Shown: positions 7,153 through 15,361 of the stretch, piece after piece
Position numbering within the stretch: the stretch's first letter is position 1
Layout: each line of letters opens with the position of its first letter
Assembly: GCA_003240775.1 (NCBI GenBank)
Contig: QFNI01000067.1
Span: 1-18,098 of the forward strand
Origin: Mesorhizobium amorphae
GTDB taxonomy: Bacteria > Pseudomonadota > Alphaproteobacteria > Rhizobiales > Rhizobiaceae
DNA: 18,098 nt
Direction of reading: 5' to 3'
Notes under the pieces: model-generated
What the model was told of the DNA's origin: nothing
Database searches by the model: none
The model's input: only the letters and a program-made list of their open reading frames with translations
Translations under genes and position numbers: made by a program

Positions 7153-9465
7153 TCATTTCCCGGCAGGCGCCCGTTTCCCGCCCATCGCCTCGCTGAAAGG
7201 CCACACGGTGTCCGCCATCGTCCGGATGCCCGACGCCGAGAGGGCCGCACCGAACAAGAAGCCTTGCACGAAATCCGGCCGGACCGATTGGGACAGGATT
7301 CGCAGCTGCTCGAAGGTTTCCGTCCCCTCCACGGTCACCTCGAGGCCCAGCGCGCGGGAAAGATGCACGATGCCGCTGACGAGCCTGCGGCTCCGCTCGC
7401 TCTGGTCGATGTCGAGCAGGAAGGAGCGGTCGATCTTGACCTTGTCGAGCGGCAGCTTGTGCAGATAGCTCAGGCTGGAATAGCCGGTGCCGAAATCGTC
7501 CAGTGCGATCGACAGGCCCATCTCCCGCATCCGCTCGATCAGCTGCCGCGTGAGCGACTTGTCATCGAGAAGCGCTGTTTCTGTCAGCTCGATCTCCAGG
7601 CGGTGCGGCGCGAGCCCGGTTCGCCGAAGCGCGCGCTCGACCTCCTTGACGATCGTGTCGTTGCGGAAATCCTTGGCCGACAGATTGACGGACACGCCGA
7701 TCGGATCGGGCCAGCTCGCGCAGTCTTCGGTCGCGCGCTCCAACACGAAGGCGCTGAGTTCGGAGATGATGCCCATCTCTTCGGCGAGCGGAATGAAGAT
7801 GGCGGGAGAAATCGGTCCGAGCTCGGGGTGATCCCAGCGGCAAAGCGCCTCGCAGCTCGCGATGCGCATGCTCTCCATCGCGATGATCGGCTGGTAGATG
7901 ACCCGCAGCGCACGCTTTTCCACGGCGATGCGCAGGTCGGACTTGAGCACCTGCCTGTTGCGAAAGGCCGTATCCATGACCATCTCGAACAGCTTCCAGT
8001 GGCTCTTCCCGCCTTCCTTGGCCTTGTAGAGCGCGAGATCCGCGCGCACGATCAGAGCGTCCACGTCGGTCTCGCGCACGCGTGCGAGCACGGCTCCGCC
8101 GCTCGCCTGGATGCGAAGCATGTGGCCCACGACATCCGTTTCCCCGACCAGACGATCGAATATGCGGTCCATCAGATCGACGAACTCAGCCTCGTCACGC
8201 ACGGCGTCGGCATAGACCAGGAACTCGTCGCCGCCGAAGCGGCTCACGATCACCGTCTCGTCGACGAATTCGCGAAGCCGCTGTCCCACCGCGCAGATGA
8301 GCCCGTCGCCCACCGGGTGCCCCAGCGTGTCGTTGACGCTTTTGAAGTCGTCGAGATCGATCACCGCCAGTCCGCAGAAGCGGGCCCGGTCGCCAGCCTC
8401 CATCATTCCTACCACGAGCTCGCTGAAATAGGCTCTGTTGGGAAGGCCGGTCAGGCTATCGATCCGCGCCATGGTGCGGATGCGTTCTTCCGCCACGATG
8501 CGCGCCGTCACATCCTCGAAGGTGATCACGCCGAGATCCTGGCTGCCTTCCCGCGCCGAGAACTCGTAGTGCTGACCGTTGGACAGGGGAACGATGACCT
8601 TGCGGTCGCGTCCTTCGCGAAGCGCATGCGTCAGCTGCGCCTCGATCACGCGGGAATCTTCCTGACGGATGCGCCCGCCCGCTACGCCGCGATTGAGCAT
8701 GGCATGGAGCGACCGGCCCAAAAGCTGGTCGCTCGAGCGGAACGCCATGAGCCTCGCGGCGGCGGCATTGGCCACGGCCACCCGACCATCGGGCCCCAGC
8801 ATCACCAGTCCGTGGCTCATCGTGTTCAGAGCCCGGTTGAAGCGCTGGGCCAGCCGGTTGGCCTTCTTCTCCTCGTAGATCGCCGTGAACAGGACCTCGC
8901 GCACGACGAGGGCGAAGCGGCGAACGGCAAACAGGAAGGGCAAAACGAGGGCTGCGAGGATCACGTGATAGAAATCGCCGCGCAGCATGAAGCCGAGCGA
9001 AATCGGCAGGATCATCGTGACGATGAAGCACATCACCATGCGGGGCGAGCCGTAATTGCGCCCGGCGATGGAGGACACGGAGGCGACCGTCACGCAGACG
9101 GAGGCGACCTCCACGAAATTGTCCTGCGCGACGAAGATGCTGACGAAGCAGAAGATGCCCAGCATCGCGCCATGCATCGTTCCGAAGATGATGTATTCGT
9201 TCTCGCGGTGGCGTGCCTCCTCGAACGTCGAGGGCGGGGGCAGCGCGGCGTTTCGCTGGATGCTGGCCAAGCGCACGAGGCCGATCACGCCCAGGGCTGC
9301 GGCGAGATAGAGATACACCGGAGAACCGGTCTTCCAAAAGCCGAGCACCATCAGCAGGGCTTGCGAGGCAAGGCCGAGCGTTAGGGTCAGGCCATCCCGA
9401 AAGAGCGTCTGCACGAAGCTGACATAAACGTCTTCAGGGATTTCGATGGTCTTCTTGGTCGCCAC
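7153..9465 (-). CDS. Membrane-bound PAS-GGDEF-EAL protein (c-di-GMP synthesis/breakdown)
   Basis: A 770-residue signalling protein. Residues ~25-190 hold five or six membrane segments with no family I recognise. A PAS domain follows at ~210-320 (FNRALNTMSHGLVMLGPDGRVAVANAAA). The GGDEF domain at ~333-495 has RIDSLTGLPNR and an intact GGDEF at 411-415. The allosteric RxxD I-site is missing: the matching residues are DETV. The EAL domain at ~505-750 keeps the metal and catalytic residues: E539, N594, E626, D656/D657, K677, E713 and Q734. Both activities therefore look possible, and the missing I-site suggests no product inhibition of the cyclase. The start is GTG, the first clear start before the membrane region. 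It stands alone; the FeeM-like gene begins 151 bases downstream. Confidence 0.93.
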   Translation of the reverse strand: MATKKTIEIPEDVYVSFVQTLFRDGLTLTLGLASQALLMVLGFWKTGSPVYLYLAAALGVIGLVRLASIQRNAALPPPSTFEEARHRENEYIIFGTMHGAMLGIFCFVSIFVAQDNFVEVASVCVTVASVSSIAGRNYGSPRMVMCFIVTMILPISLGFMLRGDFYHVILAALVLPFLFAVRRFALVVREVLFTAIYEEKKANRLAQRFNRALNTMSHGLVMLGPDGRVAVANAAAARLMAFRSSDQLLGRSLHAMLNRGVAGGRIRQEDSRVIEAQLTHALREGRDRKVIVPLSNGQHYEFSAREGSQDLGVITFEDVTARIVAEERIRTMARIDSLTGLPNRAYFSELVVGMMEAGDRARFCGLAVIDLDDFKSVNDTLGHPVGDGLICAVGQRLREFVDETVIVSRFGGDEFLVYADAVRDEAEFVDLMDRIFDRLVGETDVVGHMLRIQASGGAVLARVRETDVDALIVRADLALYKAKEGGKSHWKLFEMVMDTAFRNRQVLKSDLRIAVEKRALRVIYQPIIAMESMRIASCEALCRWDHPELGPISPAIFIPLAEEMGIISELSAFVLERATEDCASWPDPIGVSVNLSAKDFRNDTIVKEVERALRRTGLAPHRLEIELTETALLDDKSLTRQLIERMREMGLSIALDDFGTGYSSLSYLHKLPLDKVKIDRSFLLDIDQSERSRRLVSGIVHLSRALGLEVTVEGTETFEQLRILSQSVRPDFVQGFLFGAALSASGIRTMADTVWPFSEAMGGKRAPAGK

Positions 9466-9549
9466 CGTCTCGTTTCCGACAAGGACAGTCGAAACTCATG
9501 ACACAGGCAGTTTAAGAAAGACTTTTTACCCCAGCGCGAAGGTGATCGG

Positions 9550-12500
9550 CTACTCCGCTGCTTCGAGCCGTTTTTCAGCCGGAATGGCAGGCGTCTCGAG
9601 GCGCGCCAAGCACCTCTCGCGCTCGGCGTTCAGGCCCTTGCGAGCCGCGTCCTTCACATGCCCGAAGCCGCGCAGCAGCATGGGGGCGGCTGCAAGCGCG
9701 GTCGCCGCCTCAACCGACGCACCGTCCGCGAGTGCGCTTTCGATCCTGTCGAGATCGCTCTCGTATCGCCTGAGGTCCTCGCGCTCGGCACGGCGCTCGG
9801 CGGTGTAGCCGAAGACATCGAACATCGTGCCGCGCAGGCCCTTGAGGCGGGCGAGAACGCGGAAGCCGCCGAGCATCCAGGCGCCGAAGCTCGACTTGAC
9901 CGGCCTGCCTTTGGCATCGGTCCGCCCGAGCACGGGCGGCGCCAGATGGAATTCCAGACGCTCGAAGCTCTCGAACTGCTTGGCGAGCTTCTCGCTGAAG
10001 CTCCCGTCCGTGTAGAGGCGTGCGACTTCGTACTCGTCCTTGATGGCCATCAGCTTGAAGAGCGCGCGCGCGGCGGCTTCCGTGAGCGCGGTCGAGCCCG
10101 GCATAACCCGCGCTTCCGCTTGGCGGATGCGCGCGATGCGCGAGGCGAAGCGCTCTGCATAGGCCGCGTTCTGGTAGGCGGACAGGAAGGCCACGCGCCG
10201 CTCGATCACCTCATCCAATGTTTGCGCAAGATCGGGCGCACTTGCACGTCCCGTCTGCGCCACGCGGGCGCGCACGAAAGCCGGATCGTGCGCGGCGCGG
10301 CGGCCCCAGCGAAAGGCCGCGACATTCATCGCGACGGCCTCGCCGTTCAAGGCGATGGCCTGTTCGATGGCTTCTGCCGTCAACGGCACACCGCGGTGCT
10401 GAAAGGCAAAGCCCAGCATGAACATGTTGGCGCCGAGCGATGAGCCGAAGAGTGCGGTCGCGGTCGCGGTCGCATCGAAGAAATGCGCGTGCCCCTCGCC
10501 TGCCGCCTTCCGGATGGCGCGCTTGAGCTGTTCCACGGGCAAGGTGAAATCCACCTGTCGCGTGAAATCGCCCGGCATCACCTCGGCCGTGTTCGCAACG
10601 AACACCGTATGGTTCTCGCGCGCCGCGCCCAAGACCTTGGCCGCGCCCGACACCACGAGATCGCAGCCAAGGATCAGATCGGCCTGGCCGCCGGAAACGC
10701 GGATGGCATGGATGTCGTCCGGCTCGGGCGCGATGCGCAGATGAGTGAATACCGCGCCGCCCTTTTGCGCGAGCCCCGCCATGTCGATCGAGCCAGAGCC
10801 CTTGCCTTCGAGGTGGGCCGCCATTCCGAGGATGGCGCCCACGGTCACCACGCCCGTGCCGCCCACGCCGTCGATGATGGCCGACCACCCTCGCGCGAGT
10901 TCAGCGCGGCCGGGCTCCGGCACGCCGGCCAGCGGATCGTCGCTGCCCGCCTGGCCCGACGCCTTGCGCAGCTTACCGCCGTGAACGGTGACGAAGGACG
11001 GGCAGAAGCCTTCCAGGCAGGAGAAATCCTTGTTGCAGGAGGATTGGTCGATGCGCCGCTTGCGGCCCCATTCGGTTTCCAGCGGCTGCACGGACACGCA
11101 GTTCGACTTCACGCCGCAATCGCCGCAGCCCTCGCAGACGAGATCGTTGATCACCACGCGCTTGTCGGGATCGGGGTAGGTGCCGCGCTTGCGGCGGCGG
11201 CGCTTCTCGGCCGCACAGGTCTGATCGAAGATCAGGACGGATACGCCCGCGACTTCGCGCAAGTCCCGCTGCACCGCGTCCATGTCACGGCGGTGGTGCA
11301 CCGTCGTGCCGAACGGAAAGCTGATCACGCCGGCATAGCGGTCGGGGTCGTCCGACACGATCGCGATGCGCTCCACGCCTTCGGCGCGAACCTGCTCAGC
11401 CACCATCGGCAGCGTCAGCCCGCCCTCGATCGGCTGGCCGCCTGTCATGGCGACCGCGTCGTTGAAGAGGATCTTGTAGGTGATGTTGACGCCGGCAGCC
11501 AAGGCGAAGCGCAGTGCGAGCGAGCCCGAATGGTTGTAGGTGCCGTCACCCAGGTTCTGGAAGAAGTGCTGCCGCTTGGAGAACGGAGCTTGGCCGACCC
11601 ACTGCGCGCCCTCCCCGCCCATCGCCGTGAAGCCGACCGTCGAGCGGTCCATCCAGAGTGCCATGAAGTGGCAGCCGATGCCGCCGCCCACGATCGAGCC
11701 TTCCGGCACGCTGGTCGAGGAGTTGTGCGGGCAGCCGGAGCAGAAGAAGGGCGCGCGTGTGCCCAGCGACTTGATGTCGGACACCATCGCCTGGCGCTGC
11801 TTGAGCCGTGACACGCGGCCTGCGATCTCGTCCGAGTGCCCGGCGATGCGCAGCACGCGCTCACCCAGAGCCACCGCGATCTCGTTGGGGTCGAGCGCGC
11901 CCTTGGCGGGAAACAGCGGCCCGCCGCGCTCGTCGCGCTTGCCCACCACGGTCGGCTGCATGGCTGTGCCGTAAAGGTGCTCGCGAACCTGCGTCTCGAT
12001 CAGCGAGCGCTTTTCTTCCACCACCACGATGGCCTCGAGCCCGCGCGCGAAATCGCGGATGTGCTCGATGTCGAGCGGCCAGGGGCAACCGACCTTGAAG
12101 AGCCGCAGGCCGAGCGCCTCCGCGCGGCTCTCATCGATGCCGAGCTCGGCCAGCGCCTCGCGCACGTCGAGATAGCTCTTGCCCACCGTGATGATGCCGA
12201 GCTTGGCATCCCGCCCACCTGAGAAGATGACACGGTTGATGGAGTTTGCCGCGATGAAGCTTGCCGCCGCCGCCCGCTTCCACTCATGCAGCCGCTCTTC
12301 CTGGCCGAGCTGGTTCAATTCGTTGCGGATATTGAGCCCGCCCGGCGGCATCTCGAACGAGGGCAGCACGATCGAAAGCCGCTCCAGCGAGGCATCCACC
12401 GAAGCCGTCGATTCGATGTTGTCCTTGACGCATTTGATGGCGGCCCAGGTGCCCGCGAAGCGCGACAGCGCGTATCCGTAGAGGCCGTAGTCGATCAGTT

Positions 12501-13032
12501 CCTGCACCCCGCTCGGGTTCAGGATCGGGATCATGGTGTCGACGAACAGGAACTCCGTCGCATGGGCGTTGGTGGACGATTCCGCCATATGGTCGTCCCC
12601 CATCAGCGCCAACGCACCACCGTGGCGGGAGGAGCCGGCAAGGTTCGCGTGGCGAAACACGTCGCCCGAACGGTCGACGCCGGGCCCCTTGCCGTACCAG
12701 AGCCCGAACACCCCGTCGTGGCGCCCTTCGCCCAGCATCTCCGCCTGCTGCGAGCCCCACACGGCGGTCGCGGCCAGTTCCTCGTTCAGCCCCGGCTGGA
12801 ACACGATCTCGGCTTCGCTGAGCTGCTTCTTGGCCTTCCAGAGCTGAAGGTCGAGCCCGCCCAGCGGCGAGCCGCGATAGCCCGACACGAAGCCCGCGGT
12901 GTTCAGCCCCGCGCGCCTGTCGCGCTCGCGCTGCATCAGCAGCATGCGGATCACCGCCTGCGCGCCGGACAGCAGCACCCGATCCTTGGAAAGGTCGAAT
13001 CTGTCGGCGAGCGATACGTCGTGGAGCGTCAT
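9550..13032 (-). CDS. Fused indolepyruvate:ferredoxin oxidoreductase
   Basis: This 1160-residue cytoplasmic enzyme oxidatively decarboxylates aryl 2-oxoacids such as indolepyruvate to acyl-CoA, passing electrons to an acceptor. Unlike archaeal IorA/IorB, both subunits are in one chain, as is usual in many proteobacteria. The N-terminal region has NTAGFVSGYRGSPLGGLD, typical of the pyrimidine-binding part. The thiamine-diphosphate part has FFCSGCPHNSSTSVPEG near 431 and NLGDGTYNHSGSLA near 495. Iron-sulphur Cys follow: CEGCGDCGVKSNC near 633, then SCNKDFSCLEGFCPS. The gamma part begins at GVGGTGVVTVGAI near 720. The ATG at 13032 before TLHDVSLADRFDL is preferred over an ATG 40 codons earlier, since the family starts there and GGGAG lies ten bases upstream. 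It stands alone, with no regulator or transporter of the same pathway beside it. Confidence 0.95.
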   Translation of the reverse strand: MTLHDVSLADRFDLSKDRVLLSGAQAVIRMLLMQRERDRRAGLNTAGFVSGYRGSPLGGLDLQLWKAKKQLSEAEIVFQPGLNEELAATAVWGSQQAEMLGEGRHDGVFGLWYGKGPGVDRSGDVFRHANLAGSSRHGGALALMGDDHMAESSTNAHATEFLFVDTMIPILNPSGVQELIDYGLYGYALSRFAGTWAAIKCVKDNIESTASVDASLERLSIVLPSFEMPPGGLNIRNELNQLGQEERLHEWKRAAAASFIAANSINRVIFSGGRDAKLGIITVGKSYLDVREALAELGIDESRAEALGLRLFKVGCPWPLDIEHIRDFARGLEAIVVVEEKRSLIETQVREHLYGTAMQPTVVGKRDERGGPLFPAKGALDPNEIAVALGERVLRIAGHSDEIAGRVSRLKQRQAMVSDIKSLGTRAPFFCSGCPHNSSTSVPEGSIVGGGIGCHFMALWMDRSTVGFTAMGGEGAQWVGQAPFSKRQHFFQNLGDGTYNHSGSLALRFALAAGVNITYKILFNDAVAMTGGQPIEGGLTLPMVAEQVRAEGVERIAIVSDDPDRYAGVISFPFGTTVHHRRDMDAVQRDLREVAGVSVLIFDQTCAAEKRRRRKRGTYPDPDKRVVINDLVCEGCGDCGVKSNCVSVQPLETEWGRKRRIDQSSCNKDFSCLEGFCPSFVTVHGGKLRKASGQAGSDDPLAGVPEPGRAELARGWSAIIDGVGGTGVVTVGAILGMAAHLEGKGSGSIDMAGLAQKGGAVFTHLRIAPEPDDIHAIRVSGGQADLILGCDLVVSGAAKVLGAARENHTVFVANTAEVMPGDFTRQVDFTLPVEQLKRAIRKAAGEGHAHFFDATATATALFGSSLGANMFMLGFAFQHRGVPLTAEAIEQAIALNGEAVAMNVAAFRWGRRAAHDPAFVRARVAQTGRASAPDLAQTLDEVIERRVAFLSAYQNAAYAERFASRIARIRQAEARVMPGSTALTEAAARALFKLMAIKDEYEVARLYTDGSFSEKLAKQFESFERLEFHLAPPVLGRTDAKGRPVKSSFGAWMLGGFRVLARLKGLRGTMFDVFGYTAERRAEREDLRRYESDLDRIESALADGASVEAATALAAAPMLLRGFGHVKDAARKGLNAERERCLARLETPAIPAEKRLEAAE

Positions 13033-13099
13033 GGGCAGGCGGCTCCCGCGCTGGCGGCGAGAAGGGAAATCCCGAGGCCGCGCAAAAGATGAGACACCG

Positions 13100-13128
13100 A
13101 GTTTTCTCTGCCCTGGGAATTTCGTCAA
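13100..13128 (-). promoter_or_regulatory. Possible promoter of the indolepyruvate oxidoreductase gene
   Basis: On the minus strand TTGACG (13128-13123) is followed after 17 bases by AAAACT (13105-13100), about 70 bases before the start codon. The -35 is good, the -10 poor (three of six). No other candidate stands out in the 218-base gap between this gene and the lipoprotein gene. Confidence 0.3.
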
Positions 13129-13250
13129 TTCACTTGGATGGCACGAGAGCAACTCGCAACAAGCCGCTGAGACGACTCAGTTCCTGCGCAACAAAGCTGC
13201 GCGGCCTGCCCCGCGCAAGCAGCAAATTTCTGTTTCGACAGTCCTCGCGA

Positions 13251-13745
13251 TCAAGGGGGACAGGGAGGCGGAGGCTCGGCTGGCTGCGCCGGCAAACCGT
13301 CGCTGCTTTCATAGGCCGGCCCCACCACGAGCGGCCGTTCGGGCATGCGCGATTGGTCTTCGGAGGAAACGAGCACAGTTGCGATTTCCTGGCGCACCAC
13401 CCCTTCGGTATCTTCGATCCGAATCGACACGGCATACGGCCTGTCCTTGCGCACGCAACGCAGCGGCGGGCTTTCGAGCGTCACCTTGCCGAGCCGCGGC
13501 CAGATGCGCTGGCGTGCCGCGAGCGCTGGCCCGCCCGCAGGGTTCTCGAAGCTCGCGACGGCCGCCTCTCCCTCGCGCATCGGCTGCAGCGGCTCGAGCG
13601 TGACCACGTAGGATGCGACGGCCAGCCGGTAGTTGAACACCACGAGCTTGCCGGAAATCTTGAACAACTCCCCCTCGCTCCCGGTGTCGCGGCAACCGCC
13701 GAGCACGACGAGCAGTGCGAGCCCGGCCACCCAAGCCCTACCCAT
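13251..13745 (-). CDS. Small lipoprotein of unknown function
   Basis: A 164-residue protein I cannot assign. Residues 1-18 are a lipoprotein signal with lipobox VLGGC (Cys18), so it should be lipidated and held in the inner or outer membrane; Arg/Asp follow the Cys. The mature part has alternating hydrophobic/charged strands (GKLVVFNYRLAVASYVVTLEPL), a single internal Cys in LRCVRKDRP, and a Pro-rich end. A beta-sandwich-like fold is plausible but unproven. The ATG at 13745 has GGAG seven bases upstream. The gene overlaps the end of the CGNR gene by eight bases, so the two are probably co-translated even though one encodes a cytoplasmic DNA-binding-type protein and the other an envelope protein. 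Confidence 0.85.
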   Translation of the reverse strand: MGRAWVAGLALLVVLGGCRDTGSEGELFKISGKLVVFNYRLAVASYVVTLEPLQPMREGEAAVASFENPAGGPALAARQRIWPRLGKVTLESPPLRCVRKDRPYAVSIRIEDTEGVVRQEIATVLVSSEDQSRMPERPLVVGPAYESSDGLPAQPAEPPPPCPP

Positions 13746-14292
13746 CCACCCGCTCCGCTTTGTGTCTGAGGAAATGCCGCCGCGCTTTCTGCCGGTTGCC
13801 GCACACCGCCATGTCGCACCAGACGCGCGAACCGTTGCGGCTTGCGTCCAGAAACAGCCAGGCGCAGTTGGGGCAGATGCGGATGCGGCTCCCGCGCCCC
13901 GGCTCGAGCAGCGACAGCGCCGACAGGCCCAGCGCCCTCCCGAAAGATCCCGCCTTAGTCTCCTCGATTACGCTTGCTATCGCTCGTAGCAGATGCGGCA
14001 ACCCGTCCAGCCCATCGGCGCCTCCGGCCGTCTTGCGAAAGAACGCGTCGACCGCCTCGCGCAAGGCGATCACCGGCTTCTGGTCTTCACCTTCCCGCCA
14101 AGGCGCAAACCCAGCCGTGCCGAACTCGTCGACCCGCATCAGCCTGGCGGCGGCCGAAAAGCGCGGCAGTTCCGCGGCATCCTCGAGCCGGTCGAAACGG
14201 TCTGCCGGCTTGTTGCGCAGCACGACCGTGTTCGCGAGGTCGAGCGCCAGCGCGCCTCCGGAAAACCTGTGACGAGTCCACTCCACTGCCAT
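13738..14292 (-). CDS. ABATE domain/CGNR zinc-finger protein (putative regulator)
   Basis: A 184-residue cytoplasmic protein with two recognised parts. The N-terminal ABATE-like domain starts with FSGGALALDLANTVVLR. The C-terminal CGNR zinc finger (residues ~137-175) has CPNCAWLFLDASRNGSRVWC then DMAVCGNRQKARRH, giving four Cys for one zinc and the diagnostic CGNR. The family is treated as putative stress or transcription regulators; targets are unknown. The protein keeps all four Cys and normal length. The ATG at 14292 lacks a clear ribosome-binding site and lies a few bases after a candidate -10, so the transcript may be nearly leaderless. The lipoprotein gene overlaps its 3' end. A LivH-type permease gene diverges from it, making that gene a possible target. 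Confidence 0.88.
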   Translation of the reverse strand: MAVEWTRHRFSGGALALDLANTVVLRNKPADRFDRLEDAAELPRFSAAARLMRVDEFGTAGFAPWREGEDQKPVIALREAVDAFFRKTAGGADGLDGLPHLLRAIASVIEETKAGSFGRALGLSALSLLEPGRGSRIRICPNCAWLFLDASRNGSRVWCDMAVCGNRQKARRHFLRHKAERVDG

Positions 14293-14298
14293 GCGGCA

Positions 14299-14326
14299 AA
14301 TCTAACCGGCAAAACTCGTTTGACAA
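14299..14326 (-). promoter_or_regulatory. Candidate promoter of the CGNR-lipoprotein pair, overlapping a divergent -35
   Basis: On the minus strand TTGTCA (14326-14321) and TAGATT (14304-14299) are 16 bases apart, the -10 ending six bases before the ATG. Because TTGTCAA and TTGACAA are complementary, the same bases give a perfect -35 TTGACA on the plus strand at 14320-14325, though no good plus-strand -10 follows. The shared position would let one regulator affect both directions. Confidence 0.4.
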
Positions 14327-14360
14327 GTTATTGCGCGTCGGCCCACTCTCGCTTCGTCAC

Positions 14361-15263
14361 ATGGCCTACTTCCTCCAGCAGTTCGCCAACGGCCTGCACG
14401 CAGGCGCGATCTACGCGCTGCTCGCCTTCGGCTACGCGCTCGCCCACGGCGTGCTCCGCCGTGCCGACCTCTCCTATGGCGCGCTCTTCGCCTTCGCCGG
14501 GCAGACGCTGATCCTCGCCTCCCTCTGGGCCTGGAACGCCCTTTGGCTCGCTTGGTGGGCAGCCATCTTCGTCGGCGCCTCGATCGCGGCGGTTGCAACG
14601 CATCTTGTGTCGCGCACTCTCGCCCAAGGGGTTTTTGAACCCCTACGCCAGGGCACGCTCAACTCCGTCACGGCAGCAACGCTCGGCGTGTCCATCGTGC
14701 TGATGGAAGGCTCGCGCATCGCAGCCGACACGCGTGACCTCTGGCTCCCCCCCCTTCTCGCCGTCCCCATCACCTTGATCGACGCGGCCTTCCCCATCAC
14801 GCTGACCCTCATCCAACTCCTCAACATCGCGGTTGCAGTGGTGGCGCTCGCCGCCCTCACCGGTCTCATGGCGCGCTCCGCCTTCGGCCGCGCCTGGCGC
14901 GCCTTTGGTGACGATCCGCTCGCCTCGGCCCTCTGCGGCATCGACACGAGCCGCGTCTTCTCCGGCGCGATCCTGTTTGCCGGCGCCGTCGCCACCCTCG
15001 CCGGTGCCCTCGCCGCCCTCACCTTCGGCAATTTGGCCTTCGGCTCGGGCCTCGTCTTCGGCTTGAAGATCCTCTTTCTCTCGGCTGCAGGCGGCCTCGC
15101 CTCGCCCACGCGCTCAGCAGTGGGCGCATGGCTCTTCGGGATCGTCGAGGCTTTGTGGACGGGTTACTTCGGCCTGGAGTGGCGCGAGGCGTGGATGCTG
15201 AGCTTTCTCGCCGCCATTCTGGTGCTGCGGGCGCAACAGGGGCAGAGCGAGAGGCCGGGTTGA
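14361..15263 (+). CDS. LivH-type branched-chain amino acid ABC transporter permease
   Basis: A 300-residue inner-membrane permease of the LivH family, which normally forms a channel with LivM and two ATPases and takes up branched-chain amino acids, amides or related solutes. The start FLQQFANGLHAGAIYALLAFGYALAHGVLRRADLS matches the LivH N-terminus (two helices with GLxxGAIYAL). Hydrophobic segments follow throughout; the conserved FGRAWRAFGDDPLASALCGID lies near residue 175 and a Gly/Ala-rich helix region GAILFAGAVATLAGALAAL follows. Length is normal and the frame intact. No LivM, ATPase or binding protein gene is in the window; the next genes belong to a TRAP system. The ATG at 14361 lacks a clear ribosome-binding site; a longer in-frame extension upstream runs over the CGNR gene and is not credible. 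Confidence 0.85.
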   Translation: MAYFLQQFANGLHAGAIYALLAFGYALAHGVLRRADLSYGALFAFAGQTLILASLWAWNALWLAWWAAIFVGASIAAVATHLVSRTLAQGVFEPLRQGTLNSVTAATLGVSIVLMEGSRIAADTRDLWLPPLLAVPITLIDAAFPITLTLIQLLNIAVAVVALAALTGLMARSAFGRAWRAFGDDPLASALCGIDTSRVFSGAILFAGAVATLAGALAALTFGNLAFGSGLVFGLKILFLSAAGGLASPTRSAVGAWLFGIVEALWTGYFGLEWREAWMLSFLAAILVLRAQQGQSERPG

Positions 15264-15286
15264 GTGCGTTCACCTTGCGCCTCTTC

Positions 15287-15314
15287 TTTCCAAAGCGCTT
15301 CGCCTCTGTATAAG
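15287..15314 (+). promoter_or_regulatory. Candidate promoter of the TRAP permease genes
   Basis: TTTCCA (15287-15292) and TATAAG (15309-15314) are 16 bases apart, in the gap after the LivH-type gene. Transcription would start near 15321. That leaves a ~40-base leader containing GGGAGGAG before the TTG at 15362, and makes the earlier GTG at 15323 an unlikely start. Confidence 0.45.
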
Positions 15315-15350
15315 AGATTCGCGTGGCGCGGTTTCCCGCGTGCGAGCTTT

Positions 15351-15358
15351 GGGAGGAG
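15351..15358 (+). promoter_or_regulatory. Strong ribosome-binding site for a TTG start
   Basis: GGGAGGAG lies three bases before the TTG at 15362 (five bases measured from GGAGG). It is the strongest such site in the plus-strand part of the window and is the main ground for preferring the TTG start of the TRAP small permease. Confidence 0.6.
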
Positions 15359-15361
15359 TGC

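Noticed and set aside
7264..9384. Long plus-strand open frame (706 codons) opposite the GGDEF-EAL gene
   Set aside because: It is the mirror of a gene with intact catalytic motifs. Its product is rich in His, Arg, Asp and Glu without domain structure, typical of antisense frames in GC-rich DNA.
10483..11811. Plus-strand open frame of 442 codons inside the indolepyruvate oxidoreductase gene
   Set aside because: Antisense shadow of a conserved coding sequence, with the same His/Arg/Ala-rich bias.
13033..13152. Longer N-terminus for the indolepyruvate oxidoreductase
   Set aside because: The extra 40 residues are basic and unlike the family; the ATG at 13032 matches the usual start and has an upstream GGGAG.
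13974..14360. Upstream extension of the LivH-type permease frame
   Set aside because: It overlaps the CGNR gene on the other strand and gives Arg/Pro-rich sequence; the permease family begins at the ATG at 14361.
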